A DNA stretch of 41,856 bases. Origin: Marinomonas algarum. GTDB lineage: Bacteria > Pseudomonadota > Gammaproteobacteria > Pseudomonadales > Marinomonadaceae. The notes beneath the pieces were generated by a model. It was given only the letters and a program-made list of their open reading frames with translations. It ran no database searches and was not told where the DNA came from. Both the position numbers and the translations under genes were made by a program. This document shows, in pieces, positions 26,327 through 35,479 of the stretch. Numbering within the stretch: position 1 is the stretch's first letter; each line of letters opens with the position of its first letter. The stretch lies in NCBI RefSeq assembly GCF_020532605.1, contig NZ_JAJATW010000021.1, positions 1 to 41,856 of the forward strand, given 5' to 3'.

Positions 26327-28195
26327 CTAAGAAGACGCTTTAGGAGAGTCTATCTGTAGTTGAATATCTTCCGCTAAAAAACCACCGGTTTGATGTGCCC
26401 ACAACGCGGCATAAATGCCTTTGTGATTAAGCAATTCCTCATGACTTCCTTGCTCAACAATGCACCCCTTATCCAATACGATCAGCCTGTCCATGGCGGC
26501 AATCGTTGATAATCGATGGGCAATGGCAATGACGGTTTTACCTTGCATTAGCTGGTAAAGACTTTCTTGAATGGCCGCTTCCACTTCAGAATCTAAGGCA
26601 GAAGTCGCTTCGTCCAGAATCAGCAGTGGCGCGTCTTTTAACAGCACCCGAGCGATGGCGATACGTTGGCGCTGTCCACCAGATAATTTGATACCGCGTT
26701 CACCAACCATGGCATCATAGCCACGGTTACCAAAAGGATCGGTCAACGTTTGGATGAACTCATGCGCTTCTGCCTGTTTGGCGGCGGCAATCATTTCCGC
26801 CTCTGATGCGTCGGGGCGACCATACAGAAGGTTTTCACGCACAGTACGATGCAATAAAGAGGTATCCTGTGTCACCATGCCTATTTGAGCGCGTAAAGAA
26901 TCTTGCTTTACGGATTGAATCGCTTGCCCGTCAATCCGAATCTCCCCCGATTCAATGTCATGAAAACGCATCAATAGATTCACGATGGTGGATTTGCCGG
27001 CACCGGAGCGCCCCACCAGCCCCACCTTTTCACCAGGTTTTATGGCAAGATTGAGGTTCTCAATCACCTTGTCATCCCGCTTACCGTAGTGAAAATTAAC
27101 GGCATCGTATTCAATCATGCCATGGGGCACAGACAAGTTTTTTGCTTCGGCTTGATCTTCAATCTCCACCGGACGAGACAAGGTTTTCATACCGTCATTG
27201 ACCATGCCGATATTTTCAAACAGCATACTGATTTCCCACATAATCCACTGGGACATGCCATTTAATCGCAACGCCAAACTCACTGCGATGGCAATCGCCC
27301 CTACACTGATCACGCTGTCGCTCCACAACCAAATCGATAACGCCGCAATCGCAAAGGCCAAGATATAATTGCAGGTTTGTACTCCCACGTTTAACTTGGT
27401 CACCAAACGCATTTGTACATAGACAGTTTGTAAGAAACCGTCCATGCCCTCTTTGGCGTATTCTGCTTCGCGCTGGTGATGAGAGAACAACTTAACAGTA
27501 GAGATATTACTGTAGCTATCGACAATACGTCCCGTCATGGTGGAACGGGCGTCCGCCTGTGAAGCCGATATCTTTTTCAACTTGGGCACAAAATACATTT
27601 GCAGTAACACATAACACAGTAGCCACACCAACATGGGGATCATCAGGCGATAGTCTGCCTTCGCGATAAGCACCACCATGGAAATAAAGTACACACTGAT
27701 GTACACCAAGACATCCAACAGTTTCATCACGGTTTCACGCACGGCCAAGGAGGTTTGCATCACCTTAGTTGAAATACGCCCCGCAAACTCATCCTGAAAA
27801 AACGACATACTTTGACGCAAAATATAACGATGGGACAACCAGCGAATGCGCATGGGGTAATTCCCCAGCAACGTTTGATGGATAATGGCCGAATGTGCAA
27901 AAGTAATCAGTGGCATAGCCACCAGAATCATAAAAGACATCCACAATAAATGAGTGCCTTCCTCAGCAAAAAAGGTCTCTGGGTCTTTGTTAATTAACCA
28001 GTCAACGAGTTTCCCCATAAAGCTGAACAAAACGACCTCTAAAATCGCAATGCTGGCCGTCAATATGGACATTAACACTAAGGGAACTTCAACGCCTTTT
28101 GAGAAATATCGACAAAACGCATACAAGGTTTTTGGTGCCTGTGCTGTCTCCGTTTCTGGATAGGCCGATATCCATTTTTCAAAAAAACGTAACAT
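26327..28195 (-). CDS. ABC exporter, fused permease-ATPase (MsbA/multidrug type)
   Basis: A 622-residue half transporter. Six membrane spans (about 35-325) precede an ATPase domain with Walker A GRSGAGKST (395-403), signature LSGGQ (504-508), Walker B LLILDEA (524-530) and the switch His in AIAHRLST. It acts as a dimer; the substrate may be a drug or lipid. The ATG at 28195 follows AAAAGGA. It runs with the SMR gene 63 bp downstream and diverges from the MFS gene. All ATPase residues are intact. Confidence 0.9.
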   Translation of the reverse strand: MLRFFEKWISAYPETETAQAPKTLYAFCRYFSKGVEVPLVLMSILTASIAILEVVLFSFMGKLVDWLINKDPETFFAEEGTHLLWMSFMILVAMPLITFAHSAIIHQTLLGNYPMRIRWLSHRYILRQSMSFFQDEFAGRISTKVMQTSLAVRETVMKLLDVLVYISVYFISMVVLIAKADYRLMIPMLVWLLCYVLLQMYFVPKLKKISASQADARSTMTGRIVDSYSNISTVKLFSHHQREAEYAKEGMDGFLQTVYVQMRLVTKLNVGVQTCNYILAFAIAALSIWLWSDSVISVGAIAIAVSLALRLNGMSQWIMWEISMLFENIGMVNDGMKTLSRPVEIEDQAEAKNLSVPHGMIEYDAVNFHYGKRDDKVIENLNLAIKPGEKVGLVGRSGAGKSTIVNLLMRFHDIESGEIRIDGQAIQSVKQDSLRAQIGMVTQDTSLLHRTVRENLLYGRPDASEAEMIAAAKQAEAHEFIQTLTDPFGNRGYDAMVGERGIKLSGGQRQRIAIARVLLKDAPLLILDEATSALDSEVEAAIQESLYQLMQGKTVIAIAHRLSTIAAMDRLIVLDKGCIVEQGSHEELLNHKGIYAALWAHQTGGFLAEDIQLQIDSPKASS

Positions 28196-28412
28196 AGTTT
28201 TCCTTTTAACAATAAAGGGCTGAGAAAGAGAAGCGAGATTGAACCACGTTCATTCATTGAAAACCACAAGGACACGATAAACATTCAGGGTCACGTTGCG
28301 GTGCGAAAATAGCTTTACTTGCTGTTTGCACAATTAAACTGCCGGTTCACAAACAAAGCCACTATAATGTACTTTATTCTTTATACGTTAACCCACCGAC
28401 CTAAGTTGCTTT

Positions 28413-29606
28413 ATGACTCTTTCTTTGCCCATTATTTTGGTTCTTGGTCTTCTTGCTGGGTTAACGCCTTTCGCTATTGATGCTTATTTACCCAGTATTC
28501 CAACGATTGCAAACAGCCTAAATACAGACATCAGTTTGATTCAGCTCACATTGAGTATTTACCTATTGGTGTTTGCCTTGTTTCAGCTGGTATTTGGTCC
28601 TATTTCTGACGCCATAGGCCGTCGCAAAGTTGTGGTGGGAGGGCTAATCATTTTCTCATTAGGCAGCTTCCTTTGTGCGCTTTCACAACACTATGAAACC
28701 TTACTCATCGGTCGTGCCATACAAGCGTTTGGCGGTGCTGCAGTCGCTGTGTGTGTGCCTGCATTGGTCAAAGACGGCATGTCCATTAATCAGTTTGCTA
28801 AAACCATGTCGTTGGTGATGCTCGTCATGGCGTTAGCGCCTTTGGCAGCGCCGATTATCGGTGGTGCTATTTTAATCTTGTTTGATTGGCACTATATTTT
28901 TGTCTTTCTTGGCCTGTTAGCCTTGGTCGCTGTTGTGTTGTTTTTACGCACCATTCCCGAGACTCTTCCTGTTCATAATAGAACGGCATTTGCTTTAGGC
29001 AATGCGCTTCGCAACTATGGCGTATTATTAAAAAATCGTACCGTTATGGGCTACATTGTCGCCTCTGCCTTTTACTTTGGCGGCATGATGAGTTTTATCA
29101 CTGGCGCTTCTTTTGTCTACATCGAACTGTACGACGTCGATCCAGCTTACTTTGGCTTTTTAGTCGGCATCAACGTGTTGTCTATGATGTTGGCCGCCAC
29201 AATTAACAGTCGCTATGTCGAAAAGCTGGGCACAGAAGTCTTGTGCAAATACGCCATTTATATTCCCATCACAGCGGCGTTTATAATGATTGTATTGAGC
29301 TTTTTTTCACATCCGCCCTTGTGGCTGATTATTTTATCCAGCGTCATGTATATGGGACCCATGGGGATTTTAGGCAGTGGTTTTATGGCAGGCGCACTGA
29401 ACCACGCTGGCAACCACAATGGCAGTGTGACCGCTTTAGCGGGAACCTCTCGCTTCGCTTTTGGTGCGTTGGGCGGTACAACTATAAGCATATTGCATAA
29501 TGGCACTTTTGTTCCTATGCTCGGTACCATTGCGATGTGCGGCATTCTTGCTTTTATTATTTTGAAAGTGACGGTACGCTATGCCCAACCAATTGCAAAC
29601 CCTTGA
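28413..29606 (+). CDS. Bcr/CflA-type MFS exporter
   Basis: A 397-residue major facilitator with about 12 spans. PFAIDAYLPSIPTIAN at the N-terminus and GPISDAIGRRKVVVGG (the MFS loop motif between spans 2 and 3) are typical of the Bcr/CflA subfamily of drug exporters. The ATG at 28413 has only a weak ribosome site; a consensus TATAAT at 28364-28369 lies 44 bp upstream, without a clear -35. The HopJ gene follows after 14 bp and is probably co-transcribed. Confidence 0.88.
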   Translation: MTLSLPIILVLGLLAGLTPFAIDAYLPSIPTIANSLNTDISLIQLTLSIYLLVFALFQLVFGPISDAIGRRKVVVGGLIIFSLGSFLCALSQHYETLLIGRAIQAFGGAAVAVCVPALVKDGMSINQFAKTMSLVMLVMALAPLAAPIIGGAILILFDWHYIFVFLGLLALVAVVLFLRTIPETLPVHNRTAFALGNALRNYGVLLKNRTVMGYIVASAFYFGGMMSFITGASFVYIELYDVDPAYFGFLVGINVLSMMLAATINSRYVEKLGTEVLCKYAIYIPITAAFIMIVLSFFSHPPLWLIILSSVMYMGPMGILGSGFMAGALNHAGNHNGSVTALAGTSRFAFGALGGTTISILHNGTFVPMLGTIAMCGILAFIILKVTVRYAQPIANP

Positions 29607-29620
29607 ACATGGAGCTCATT

Positions 29621-29974
29621 ATGTTAAACACTCAAACCCTGATCGAAAAAGTTAACAACACCCCAGATCAGGTACAATTTAAAGAAGTCATCGAAGTCAT
29701 TGAGTGCGAATACGATTTCACACCCACTGCTTTTACAAATGGCACACAAAACAATGCTATCAACGAAAATAATGGTTCTTGCAAGATTTTTTCGTTGGCG
29801 TCAATGCTGCAATTTGACCAGGCTGCGACCCTCAATTTGTTTGGTGATTTTTATCGTGTCGATGTGCTAGAAAACCCAACAGGGGAAGATCATCAGAATA
29901 TTCGCCAATTTATTGAAAATGGCTGGGAAGGCATTCGCTTCTCTGGCTCGGCTTTGGCTAAAAAAGACGCGTAA
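29621..29974 (+). CDS. HopJ-family protein
   Basis: A 117-residue soluble protein of the HopJ family, named for a putative type III effector of Pseudomonas syringae but widespread in free-living marine bacteria. Features are EVIEVIECEYDFTPTAFTNG, NENNGSCKIFSLA and LNLFGDFYRVDVL. There is no secretion system nearby. The ATG at 29621 has GGAGC upstream. Function unknown; in this genome a housekeeping or metabolic role is more likely than effector activity. Confidence 0.8.
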   Translation: MLNTQTLIEKVNNTPDQVQFKEVIEVIECEYDFTPTAFTNGTQNNAINENNGSCKIFSLASMLQFDQAATLNLFGDFYRVDVLENPTGEDHQNIRQFIENGWEGIRFSGSALAKKDA

Positions 29975-30041
29975 TTCGTCCCTCTCATATTGTCGTATTT
30001 GAATGCGACTGACTGTCTACACACCACGTACCAAGAAAAAC

Positions 30042-30076
30042 ACGTCACAGTGAACTGACCCAGTTCACTGTGACGT
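30042..30076. repeat. 35-bp perfect inverted repeat after the HopJ gene
   Basis: ACGTCACAGTGAACTG (30042-30057) and CAGTTCACTGTGACGT (30061-30076) are perfect 16-bp arms around a 3-nt ACC. There is no T-run on either side, so it is not a standard terminator; it may be a cruciform, a regulator site or a stem protecting the HopJ message. It is about 110 bp upstream of the next gene. Confidence 0.75.
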
Positions 30077-30183
30077 ATCTACACAAAGAGTTCAGCGACT
30101 TAATCACACAAGCCTATTGCTCACGCTTGAAGTGTCTGCAGATAAAATGCGATAGTGCTGAGAATGATAATAATGAGGTGATT

Positions 30184-31005
30184 ATGGAATTAGTGGCTTT
30201 TGACTTAGACGGCACCTTGCTTAACAGGCATCAACGTCTTTCTGACTATACCCTTGAAACACTGGAACGTTTAAAAGCAGCGGGGGTACATTACACTGTC
30301 GCTACTGGAAGAACCCATTTTGCGGCGATGCCCTGTATTCAAGGCCATGATTTTCCTAACTGGCAAATTTTTAAAAATGGCGTTGAATGGTGGGACCCAA
30401 GCCAACAGCAGTATCGTCATCGAAATCTATTGTCCCAAAGTCACATCAGTGAACTGTTGTTTTCTTTTGAAGAAAACAACATTACGCCATTTGTGTTTTG
30501 TTTAGAGGAAGACGGTTCACACCGTGTGTATCACGCCCCTTTAACAGGAGAGGTCAGTAACCTTCTTGTGAATGAGCTGGGCAGCCATAAAAACATGAGT
30601 TTACACACAATAGACTGCTTACCTCAGCATGCAAAAATCACCAACATCAGTGCTATGGGTCATCCTGAAATCATTGACAATATTATTCAGGACAGCAAAA
30701 AACATCCGCATTTAACGGCGTATTCCGGTGGCGGTGTTTACAATCCTGATGCATTTTGGCTGGATGTACACCATAGTAATGTATGCAAAGGCTCAGCATT
30801 AACGGAACTAAAAGCCGAAATGGGTGCCGAAAAGCTTATTGTATTTGGTGATGGTGACAATGATCTGTCTATGTTTGAGGTTTCTGATGAATCTTTCGCG
30901 ACAGAAAATGCCATGCCAAATGTAAAAAACGCGGCCAATCATATTATTGGTCACCATGATGAAGACGGCGTCGCTCGATATTTAAGAAAGCGTTACGATT
31001 TATAA
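30184..31005 (+). CDS. Cof-type HAD-IIB sugar phosphatase
   Basis: A 273-residue HAD phosphatase of the Cof/YbiV/SupH type. Motif I is VAFDLDGTLLN (D8, D10), motif II ATGRTH, motif III the Lys in VCKGSAL and motif IV VFGDGDNDLSMFE. A C2B cap lies between. Substrates in this group are sugar phosphates. The ATG at 30184 follows GAGGTG; the frame extends back to a GTG at 30070 inside the inverted repeat, but this is unlikely to be used. Confidence 0.85.
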   Translation: MELVAFDLDGTLLNRHQRLSDYTLETLERLKAAGVHYTVATGRTHFAAMPCIQGHDFPNWQIFKNGVEWWDPSQQQYRHRNLLSQSHISELLFSFEENNITPFVFCLEEDGSHRVYHAPLTGEVSNLLVNELGSHKNMSLHTIDCLPQHAKITNISAMGHPEIIDNIIQDSKKHPHLTAYSGGGVYNPDAFWLDVHHSNVCKGSALTELKAEMGAEKLIVFGDGDNDLSMFEVSDESFATENAMPNVKNAANHIIGHHDEDGVARYLRKRYDL

Positions 31006-31110
31006 GTCATATGAGCCTCTTTGTTCATCCTGAATAAGAAGATCAGAAAATTGCCTTTACCCCGTGGTCATAATGGACCATGATGAGAAGAACGAGATTG
31101 GAGAAATGCC

Positions 31111-31275
31111 ATGTTTGAACTTTTGCTTTTTATTGCTGCCTGCGCAGCCATTGCTTTCTTGGTAGCCAATATCCAGAAATTAACGGCCACACCAAAGACA
31201 AAGCTGCAACCGATTAAGATTGAGCGCGAAGACACACTTCAAAATCGCCTTAATCAGCGCCGTCGTCGCTCTTAA
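31111..31275 (+). CDS. Small single-span membrane protein, 54 residues
   Basis: A short gene missed by length cut-offs. ATG 31111 has a GGAG site 8 bp upstream. Residues 3-20 form one membrane span (ELLLFIAACAAIAFLVAN). A charged cytosolic tail follows, ending QRRRRS. The positive-inside rule places the tail in the cytoplasm. It lies between the HAD phosphatase and a strong terminator. No function recognised. Confidence 0.6.
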   Translation: MFELLLFIAACAAIAFLVANIQKLTATPKTKLQPIKIEREDTLQNRLNQRRRRS

Positions 31276-31319
31276 TCAGTCGACTTAGCTCACTGGGCTC
31301 TTAAAACCAGACAACTCTA

Positions 31320-31359
31320 AAACCGGACAAAACCAGATAAGATTTTGTCTGGTTTTTTT
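31320..31359 (+). terminator. Rho-independent terminator, rightward
   Basis: AAACCGGACAAAA (31320-31332) and TTTTGTCTGGTTT (31343-31355) pair with one G-T, 10-nt loop, then a T-run to 31359. A degenerate extra copy of the left arm lies just upstream (about 31305-31312). It ends the HAD / small-protein transcript and touches the converging TyrR-like gene's stop. Confidence 0.85.
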
Positions 31360-32854
31360 ACGTTTTAATTCCGTAATCCTTCAGTTTATTGGCAATGGCA
31401 CTGTGGCTCATTCCCACGGCTTTAGCCAATTTTCGAGTGCTTGGGTAATGGGGATACAGGGCTTTCAGTAGATCCGACTCCCATCGCTTCATTGTGCGCT
31501 CTAATGAATGCTCCACCAGCTCACCCAGACCATTCTCAACGGTTGTGGGTAGATGTATTTCCTCTGGTTGCCATGGTGTACTCGGTGCCGTCAGCAAAGT
31601 TTGTCGACATACATTGTGTAACTGCACAATATTGCCAGGCCACTCATATAAGGCTAATTTCGTCATTGCCCCCTTCGAAAGCAACGGCATAGGCAAACGA
31701 TGACGCTCAGACTCGGCTTGAAGTATTTGCTGAACAAGCCCTGGTAGATCTTCCGCTCGATCACGCAGGGCGGGCACCGATAAGGTAAGAGATGACAAAG
31801 CAAGATACAGTGCTGTTTTGAGTGTTGGGTGCTGACTCAAAGACACTTCATCCAATGACGAAACACTGATCAGGCGTACAGGCGTATCTAGACTGGTTCC
31901 AATATTCGACTGTTGAGCAAGATAGCGTATCAGATCTTCTTGAACCGTTTCATCTAGCTGTTCAATGTCTTTGATCACTCTCCAGCCAGGTTGCTGATGC
32001 CATTGCGACACTTCCTCTCTGGTGATATCCCGCGCATGACACACGATTAATCGAGCATCTTGCTCTCCTTGACGTTGCTGCCAATATTGAAACAAGGCTT
32101 CAATTAGAACGCCCTTGCCTACCCCAACGTCCCCTTGTACCAATAGGGGCAAATCCACCGTCATAAACGCCTTTGCCTTGCGCAAGGTTTCTCTCATCCC
32201 ATGGCTTTTTATGACAGCGGAGTGAAAGTACGCTTCTAGACGCTGCTCTGCTTCTGGCGCTCGCTTTAAGCTGGCGGTCTGACGATCAAGGCGCGCTTCC
32301 GATTTTAAATATAGGACGGTCCCAGCGGTGTTTTTATGACCTTCGTCGTCACTGACAAAAATAGGCTTCATTTCCAGTAACAGCGCTTTACCCTTCACAC
32401 GAATACGCTTACTTACCCCTTCTTTTGGGTTCGCCCAAGTATCTTTAGTAAAAGGCACACCTTTGATGAAGTGCGATAAAGGCTGATGCAGCAGTGCCTC
32501 AACGGAAACGTTTAATTCCTCTGCCGCTAAGGCGGTTACCATCGTAATATGACCTTTTAAATCCACCGAGATTACCCCATCTGGCAAGGCCTCCAGCAAG
32601 GTATAAAGGGCATTATGCTCTCGTTCCGAAGGTGTAAACATCACCGTTTTCACATCTTCAACACTGTCTAATCGACGAATATTAGCCAATAAACACTGTA
32701 ACGTTTCAAACGCAATGTCTGGAAAACCACAGTAGATACAGCGACGCAAGGTATCCACTTCTACCAAACGCATATCAATACCGAGGGGCACAAATAAATC
32801 CAACGCCTCTCTGACCATACCGATTCTATCTTCGCACTGTATTTCCAATCTCAT
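31358..32854 (-). CDS. TyrR-like ACT-PAS-AAA+ regulator with degenerate ATPase
   Basis: A 498-residue regulator with the TyrR layout: N-terminal ACT domain (MRLEIQCEDRIGM, 1-75), PAS domain (LEALPDGVISVDLKGHI, about 85-190), AAA+ domain (about 210-420) and a C-terminal TyrR-type helix-turn-helix (LAKAVGMSHSAIANKLKDYG). The Walker A is GDVGVGKG, but the Walker B position reads VIKDIEQLDE rather than hDEhG, and there is no GAFTGA loop, so it should not activate sigma-54 polymerase. ATG 32854 has GGAAG; it overlaps the ROK gene by 29 bp. It likely responds to aromatic amino acids or another small ligand; targets unknown. Confidence 0.82.
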   Translation of the reverse strand: MRLEIQCEDRIGMVREALDLFVPLGIDMRLVEVDTLRRCIYCGFPDIAFETLQCLLANIRRLDSVEDVKTVMFTPSEREHNALYTLLEALPDGVISVDLKGHITMVTALAAEELNVSVEALLHQPLSHFIKGVPFTKDTWANPKEGVSKRIRVKGKALLLEMKPIFVSDDEGHKNTAGTVLYLKSEARLDRQTASLKRAPEAEQRLEAYFHSAVIKSHGMRETLRKAKAFMTVDLPLLVQGDVGVGKGVLIEALFQYWQQRQGEQDARLIVCHARDITREEVSQWHQQPGWRVIKDIEQLDETVQEDLIRYLAQQSNIGTSLDTPVRLISVSSLDEVSLSQHPTLKTALYLALSSLTLSVPALRDRAEDLPGLVQQILQAESERHRLPMPLLSKGAMTKLALYEWPGNIVQLHNVCRQTLLTAPSTPWQPEEIHLPTTVENGLGELVEHSLERTMKRWESDLLKALYPHYPSTRKLAKAVGMSHSAIANKLKDYGIKT

Positions 32855-34139
32855 GATACTTCCTGACGTCATTGACGAATTGAGTGGATCGGTTGAGTCT
32901 CTTCTGCTGAGTCGCCTTATCGCCAGTCACATCAGACCCCAGCGACTTTGAACCCAAAAGTAAAACATCACTCTGTGGCGCAAAGGAGCCATACAATGGC
33001 AATACCGCTGCGCCCAATACGCCTGCTGTGTAAGCCGTTTGTGCGACATCAATTGTCGGCAAGGGTAATACACTGTAAGGGGTAAGCTTGGCGCTCATAC
33101 TGATGATTAGGGTATCCAACACCGGTTTGGGTAGACGCCCACCAATCAGAATGCTGTCTGGATCGTAAAGCGCAATAACCGACAGTAACGCGGGTTGCAC
33201 TTCACCTGCGACTTCGTCTGACCATTGAGCAACTTTTTCTTTATAAGTCGGCTCATACCATATGACATCATCCGTTGGCCAAGCCAATAAATGGTGCTCT
33301 AAAAAACGTTGCAATGAAGACAAAGACAAGGCTTCCAGAATCCATTGACCATGTTTGCCGGTCGCTGTCGGAATCAAGCCAAAACTGCCCGCTTTGCCAT
33401 GGGCACCAAAGTAACATTCCCCTTTGGCGACAAATGCACCGCCGCACGCTTGGCTGATGAACAGGTAAAAGAAGTCTCGTTGCGATGCGGTTGGCGAAAG
33501 CAGCAGTTCACTCGTCGCAGCGGCAACGGCATCATTTTCACAAAAACACACCAGCTGAGTCAGATCGGTTAGCCAAGATTCAAAGGCATCAGACTGCCAA
33601 TATACCAACGCCGCTTTTAAAGCGATCAAATCAGCGCGTTGTTCGGCGTTGGTCACCAAGGTGTCTAGCCAGTCATCCATGTAATCAGGCCGCGTCAAAC
33701 CAATCCCGTGTACGTTATGCCAGTTTTCACCAAGCATCGCTTTGACTTCCTCTATTAACTCCGTTGCAATGGCTTTGGCCAACTGCTCTGTTGGAAAAGA
33801 AACTTGGCGCTCTAGCAGTAAAATACAGGCTCCTGAAAAATCTAATAAAGCAGCACTGATATGATTGCGGTCAATATTAACCCCCAGCCCATACGCTCCC
33901 TCTTTACGAATGCTGAGTTTTATCGAAGGTTGCCCGCGACGACCTTTCACTTTACCGGACACCTGCAGTAACCCCTGCTCAAGTAACGCTGCGGTAATGA
34001 CAGAAACCGTTTGTGCACTTAACCCCGTGTATTTTGCTATGGACACACGAGAGATGTCAGGGTTCTGTCGAACAAGGTGCAAAATCACCCTTTCGTTATA
34101 AATACGACCCTGTTCCGACGTGCTTCCTGTCGACCTCAT
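32826..34139 (-). CDS. ROK-family transcription regulator without the zinc motif
   Basis: A 437-residue NagC/Mlc-type protein. An N-terminal winged helix (about 15-75: ISRVSIAKYTGLSAQTVSVI) is followed by the sugar-kinase-like ROK domain. The catalytic-type NDA is kept (CENDAVAAATSE) and IALYDPDSILIGGRL matches the late ROK strand. The CxCGxxGCxE zinc motif that normally follows the GH(x)9-11 region is absent; GKHGQWILEALS stands in its place. It should be a repressor that binds a sugar ligand, perhaps with altered sensing. It overlaps the TyrR-like gene by 29 bp, which suggests one operon. Confidence 0.82.
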   Translation of the reverse strand: MRSTGSTSEQGRIYNERVILHLVRQNPDISRVSIAKYTGLSAQTVSVITAALLEQGLLQVSGKVKGRRGQPSIKLSIRKEGAYGLGVNIDRNHISAALLDFSGACILLLERQVSFPTEQLAKAIATELIEEVKAMLGENWHNVHGIGLTRPDYMDDWLDTLVTNAEQRADLIALKAALVYWQSDAFESWLTDLTQLVCFCENDAVAAATSELLLSPTASQRDFFYLFISQACGGAFVAKGECYFGAHGKAGSFGLIPTATGKHGQWILEALSLSSLQRFLEHHLLAWPTDDVIWYEPTYKEKVAQWSDEVAGEVQPALLSVIALYDPDSILIGGRLPKPVLDTLIISMSAKLTPYSVLPLPTIDVAQTAYTAGVLGAAVLPLYGSFAPQSDVLLLGSKSLGSDVTGDKATQQKRLNRSTQFVNDVRKYHEIGNTVRR

Positions 34140-34254
34140 AGTTACTTACCCTTGCGTTGAATCCGTGTACAGACCACTGTAATTTAATAAACATCATGGA
34201 TTTAATAGTAACCGATTACGCTTTGGGCATGTTTACAAAATAATACTAAAAATA

Positions 34255-34280
34255 AGCCGCTTACCTAAAAACAAGCGGCT
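34255..34280 (-). terminator. Orphan terminator-like hairpin upstream of the ROK gene
   Basis: AGCCGCTT (34255-34262) and AAGCGGCT (34273-34280) form a stem around a 10-nt loop; on the minus strand it exits into TTATTTTTAG. No minus-strand gene ends here, so it may be a leader attenuator for the ROK gene or a relic. Confidence 0.4.
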
Positions 34281-34353
34281 ACGTAATCAAACTCAGGCAA
34301 ATCGCCTTTGCTTAGTGAATAGGTTCAATGATAACCAAGGGTGAATCATTCTA

Positions 34354-34370
34354 TTCATTAGTAAAATGAA
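34354..34370. promoter_or_regulatory. Candidate LysR site, TTCAT-N7-ATGAA
   Basis: TTCATT and AATGAA are perfect arms around 5 bp, 44-60 bp upstream of the LysR start. This fits the T-N11-A LysR box and could be the regulator's own site. Confidence 0.4.
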
Positions 34371-34413
34371 GTATGATGCAGTCCCTTAGGTTAGTAGACG
34401 AGCCCCTTACTTT

Positions 34414-35367
34414 ATGCAGTTAGATAAAATAGATCTCAATTTACTACGCTATTTGGACTCTCTTTTGAGAGAACAAAATGTGACTCATGCTGCCAATCAA
34501 TTAGGCATCACACAACCTGCCATGAGTAACGGTTTACGACGTTTACGAGACCTATTTCACGACCCATTGTTGGTACGCACCAGTGATGGCATGATGCCAA
34601 CGGCATTGGCCATACAGTTACAGCCCCGTGTGCAAAGTATTCTGCAATCAGTGGATGAAGTGTTACATCTAGGGCAAAATTTTGAAGCGCAATCCAGTTC
34701 AAGAGTGTTTCGAATTATGGCCAGCGATTACGCTGAAGCCACGCTTATTCCTCCTTTGATGCAGAAACTTCAAGCAGAAGCCCCTAATGTGATTTTGGAT
34801 GTCATGAACCCCAGTGATGTCAGTTTTCATGATGTGGAAAAAGGCAAGGTAGACCTTGTCATCAACCGATTTGATGTCTTGCCCCAATCCTTCCATCAAA
34901 AGTCGGTTTGGGTCGATCACTTTTCTTGCTTGGTGCCGGCCAATTCAGAGATAGCCAAAAACTTCTCTTTAGACGCCTACCTGTCTTCCCCACATGTCTG
35001 GGTAAGCAAAACTGGCTTTGGTGTGGGTGTGGGTATTCAACCTGAGGAAGTACAAAAATTAGGTTGGGTTGACGGTTCTTTGGCGGATTTAGGCTTTAAA
35101 CGAAACATCCGTTTATTTACACGAAACTACAATGTCGCCATGCGTGCTACTGAGCAACTGGGCTTAATCGCCACACTGCCGTCATTGGCAACGCGCTTAA
35201 TGAAAGACAATAAAAGTGTTGTGGTATTGCCGCCTCCTTTCGACATTCCCCCAGTTGAGCTCAAGATGTTGTGGAGCCCGCTGTTACAGCATGATCCGGG
35301 GCACATATGGCTACGTTCAACCATTGCCGGTTGTGCAAGAACCATCGCTGAGAACAACAACCTGTAA
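34414..35367 (+). CDS. LysR-family transcription regulator
   Basis: A 317-residue regulator. The N-terminal winged helix (about 5-64) has NLLRYLDSLLREQNVTHAA, ITQPAMSNGLRRLRDLF and VRTSDGMMPT, close to the NodD/PcaR-like branch of the family. A two-lobed effector domain fills the rest. It stands alone and its targets are not indicated by its neighbours; both adjacent genes are on the other strand. The ribosome site is weak. Confidence 0.87.
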   Translation: MQLDKIDLNLLRYLDSLLREQNVTHAANQLGITQPAMSNGLRRLRDLFHDPLLVRTSDGMMPTALAIQLQPRVQSILQSVDEVLHLGQNFEAQSSSRVFRIMASDYAEATLIPPLMQKLQAEAPNVILDVMNPSDVSFHDVEKGKVDLVINRFDVLPQSFHQKSVWVDHFSCLVPANSEIAKNFSLDAYLSSPHVWVSKTGFGVGVGIQPEEVQKLGWVDGSLADLGFKRNIRLFTRNYNVAMRATEQLGLIATLPSLATRLMKDNKSVVVLPPPFDIPPVELKMLWSPLLQHDPGHIWLRSTIAGCARTIAENNNL

Positions 35368-35393
35368 ATAACCTCTCTCTAGACAAAAGCGCT

Positions 35394-35440
35394 AAATAAA
35401 AAGCCAAATAGAACGAGCATTCAATGCGTTTTATTTGGCT
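35394..35440 (-). terminator. Rho-independent terminator of the can-rlmA transcript
   Basis: AGCCAAATAGAACG (35402-35415) and CGTTTTATTTGGCT (35427-35440) pair with one mismatch around an 11-nt loop; on the minus strand it exits into TTTTT. The + strand lacks a T-run. Confidence 0.8.
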
Positions 35441-35479
35441 CGTTGGTCACTTAGAAGTCGTCAGAAATCTTTAAGAACA

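Noticed and set aside
29621..29974. HopJ protein as a type III secretion effector
   Set aside because: No secretion-system genes are present and this family is common in non-pathogenic marine bacteria.
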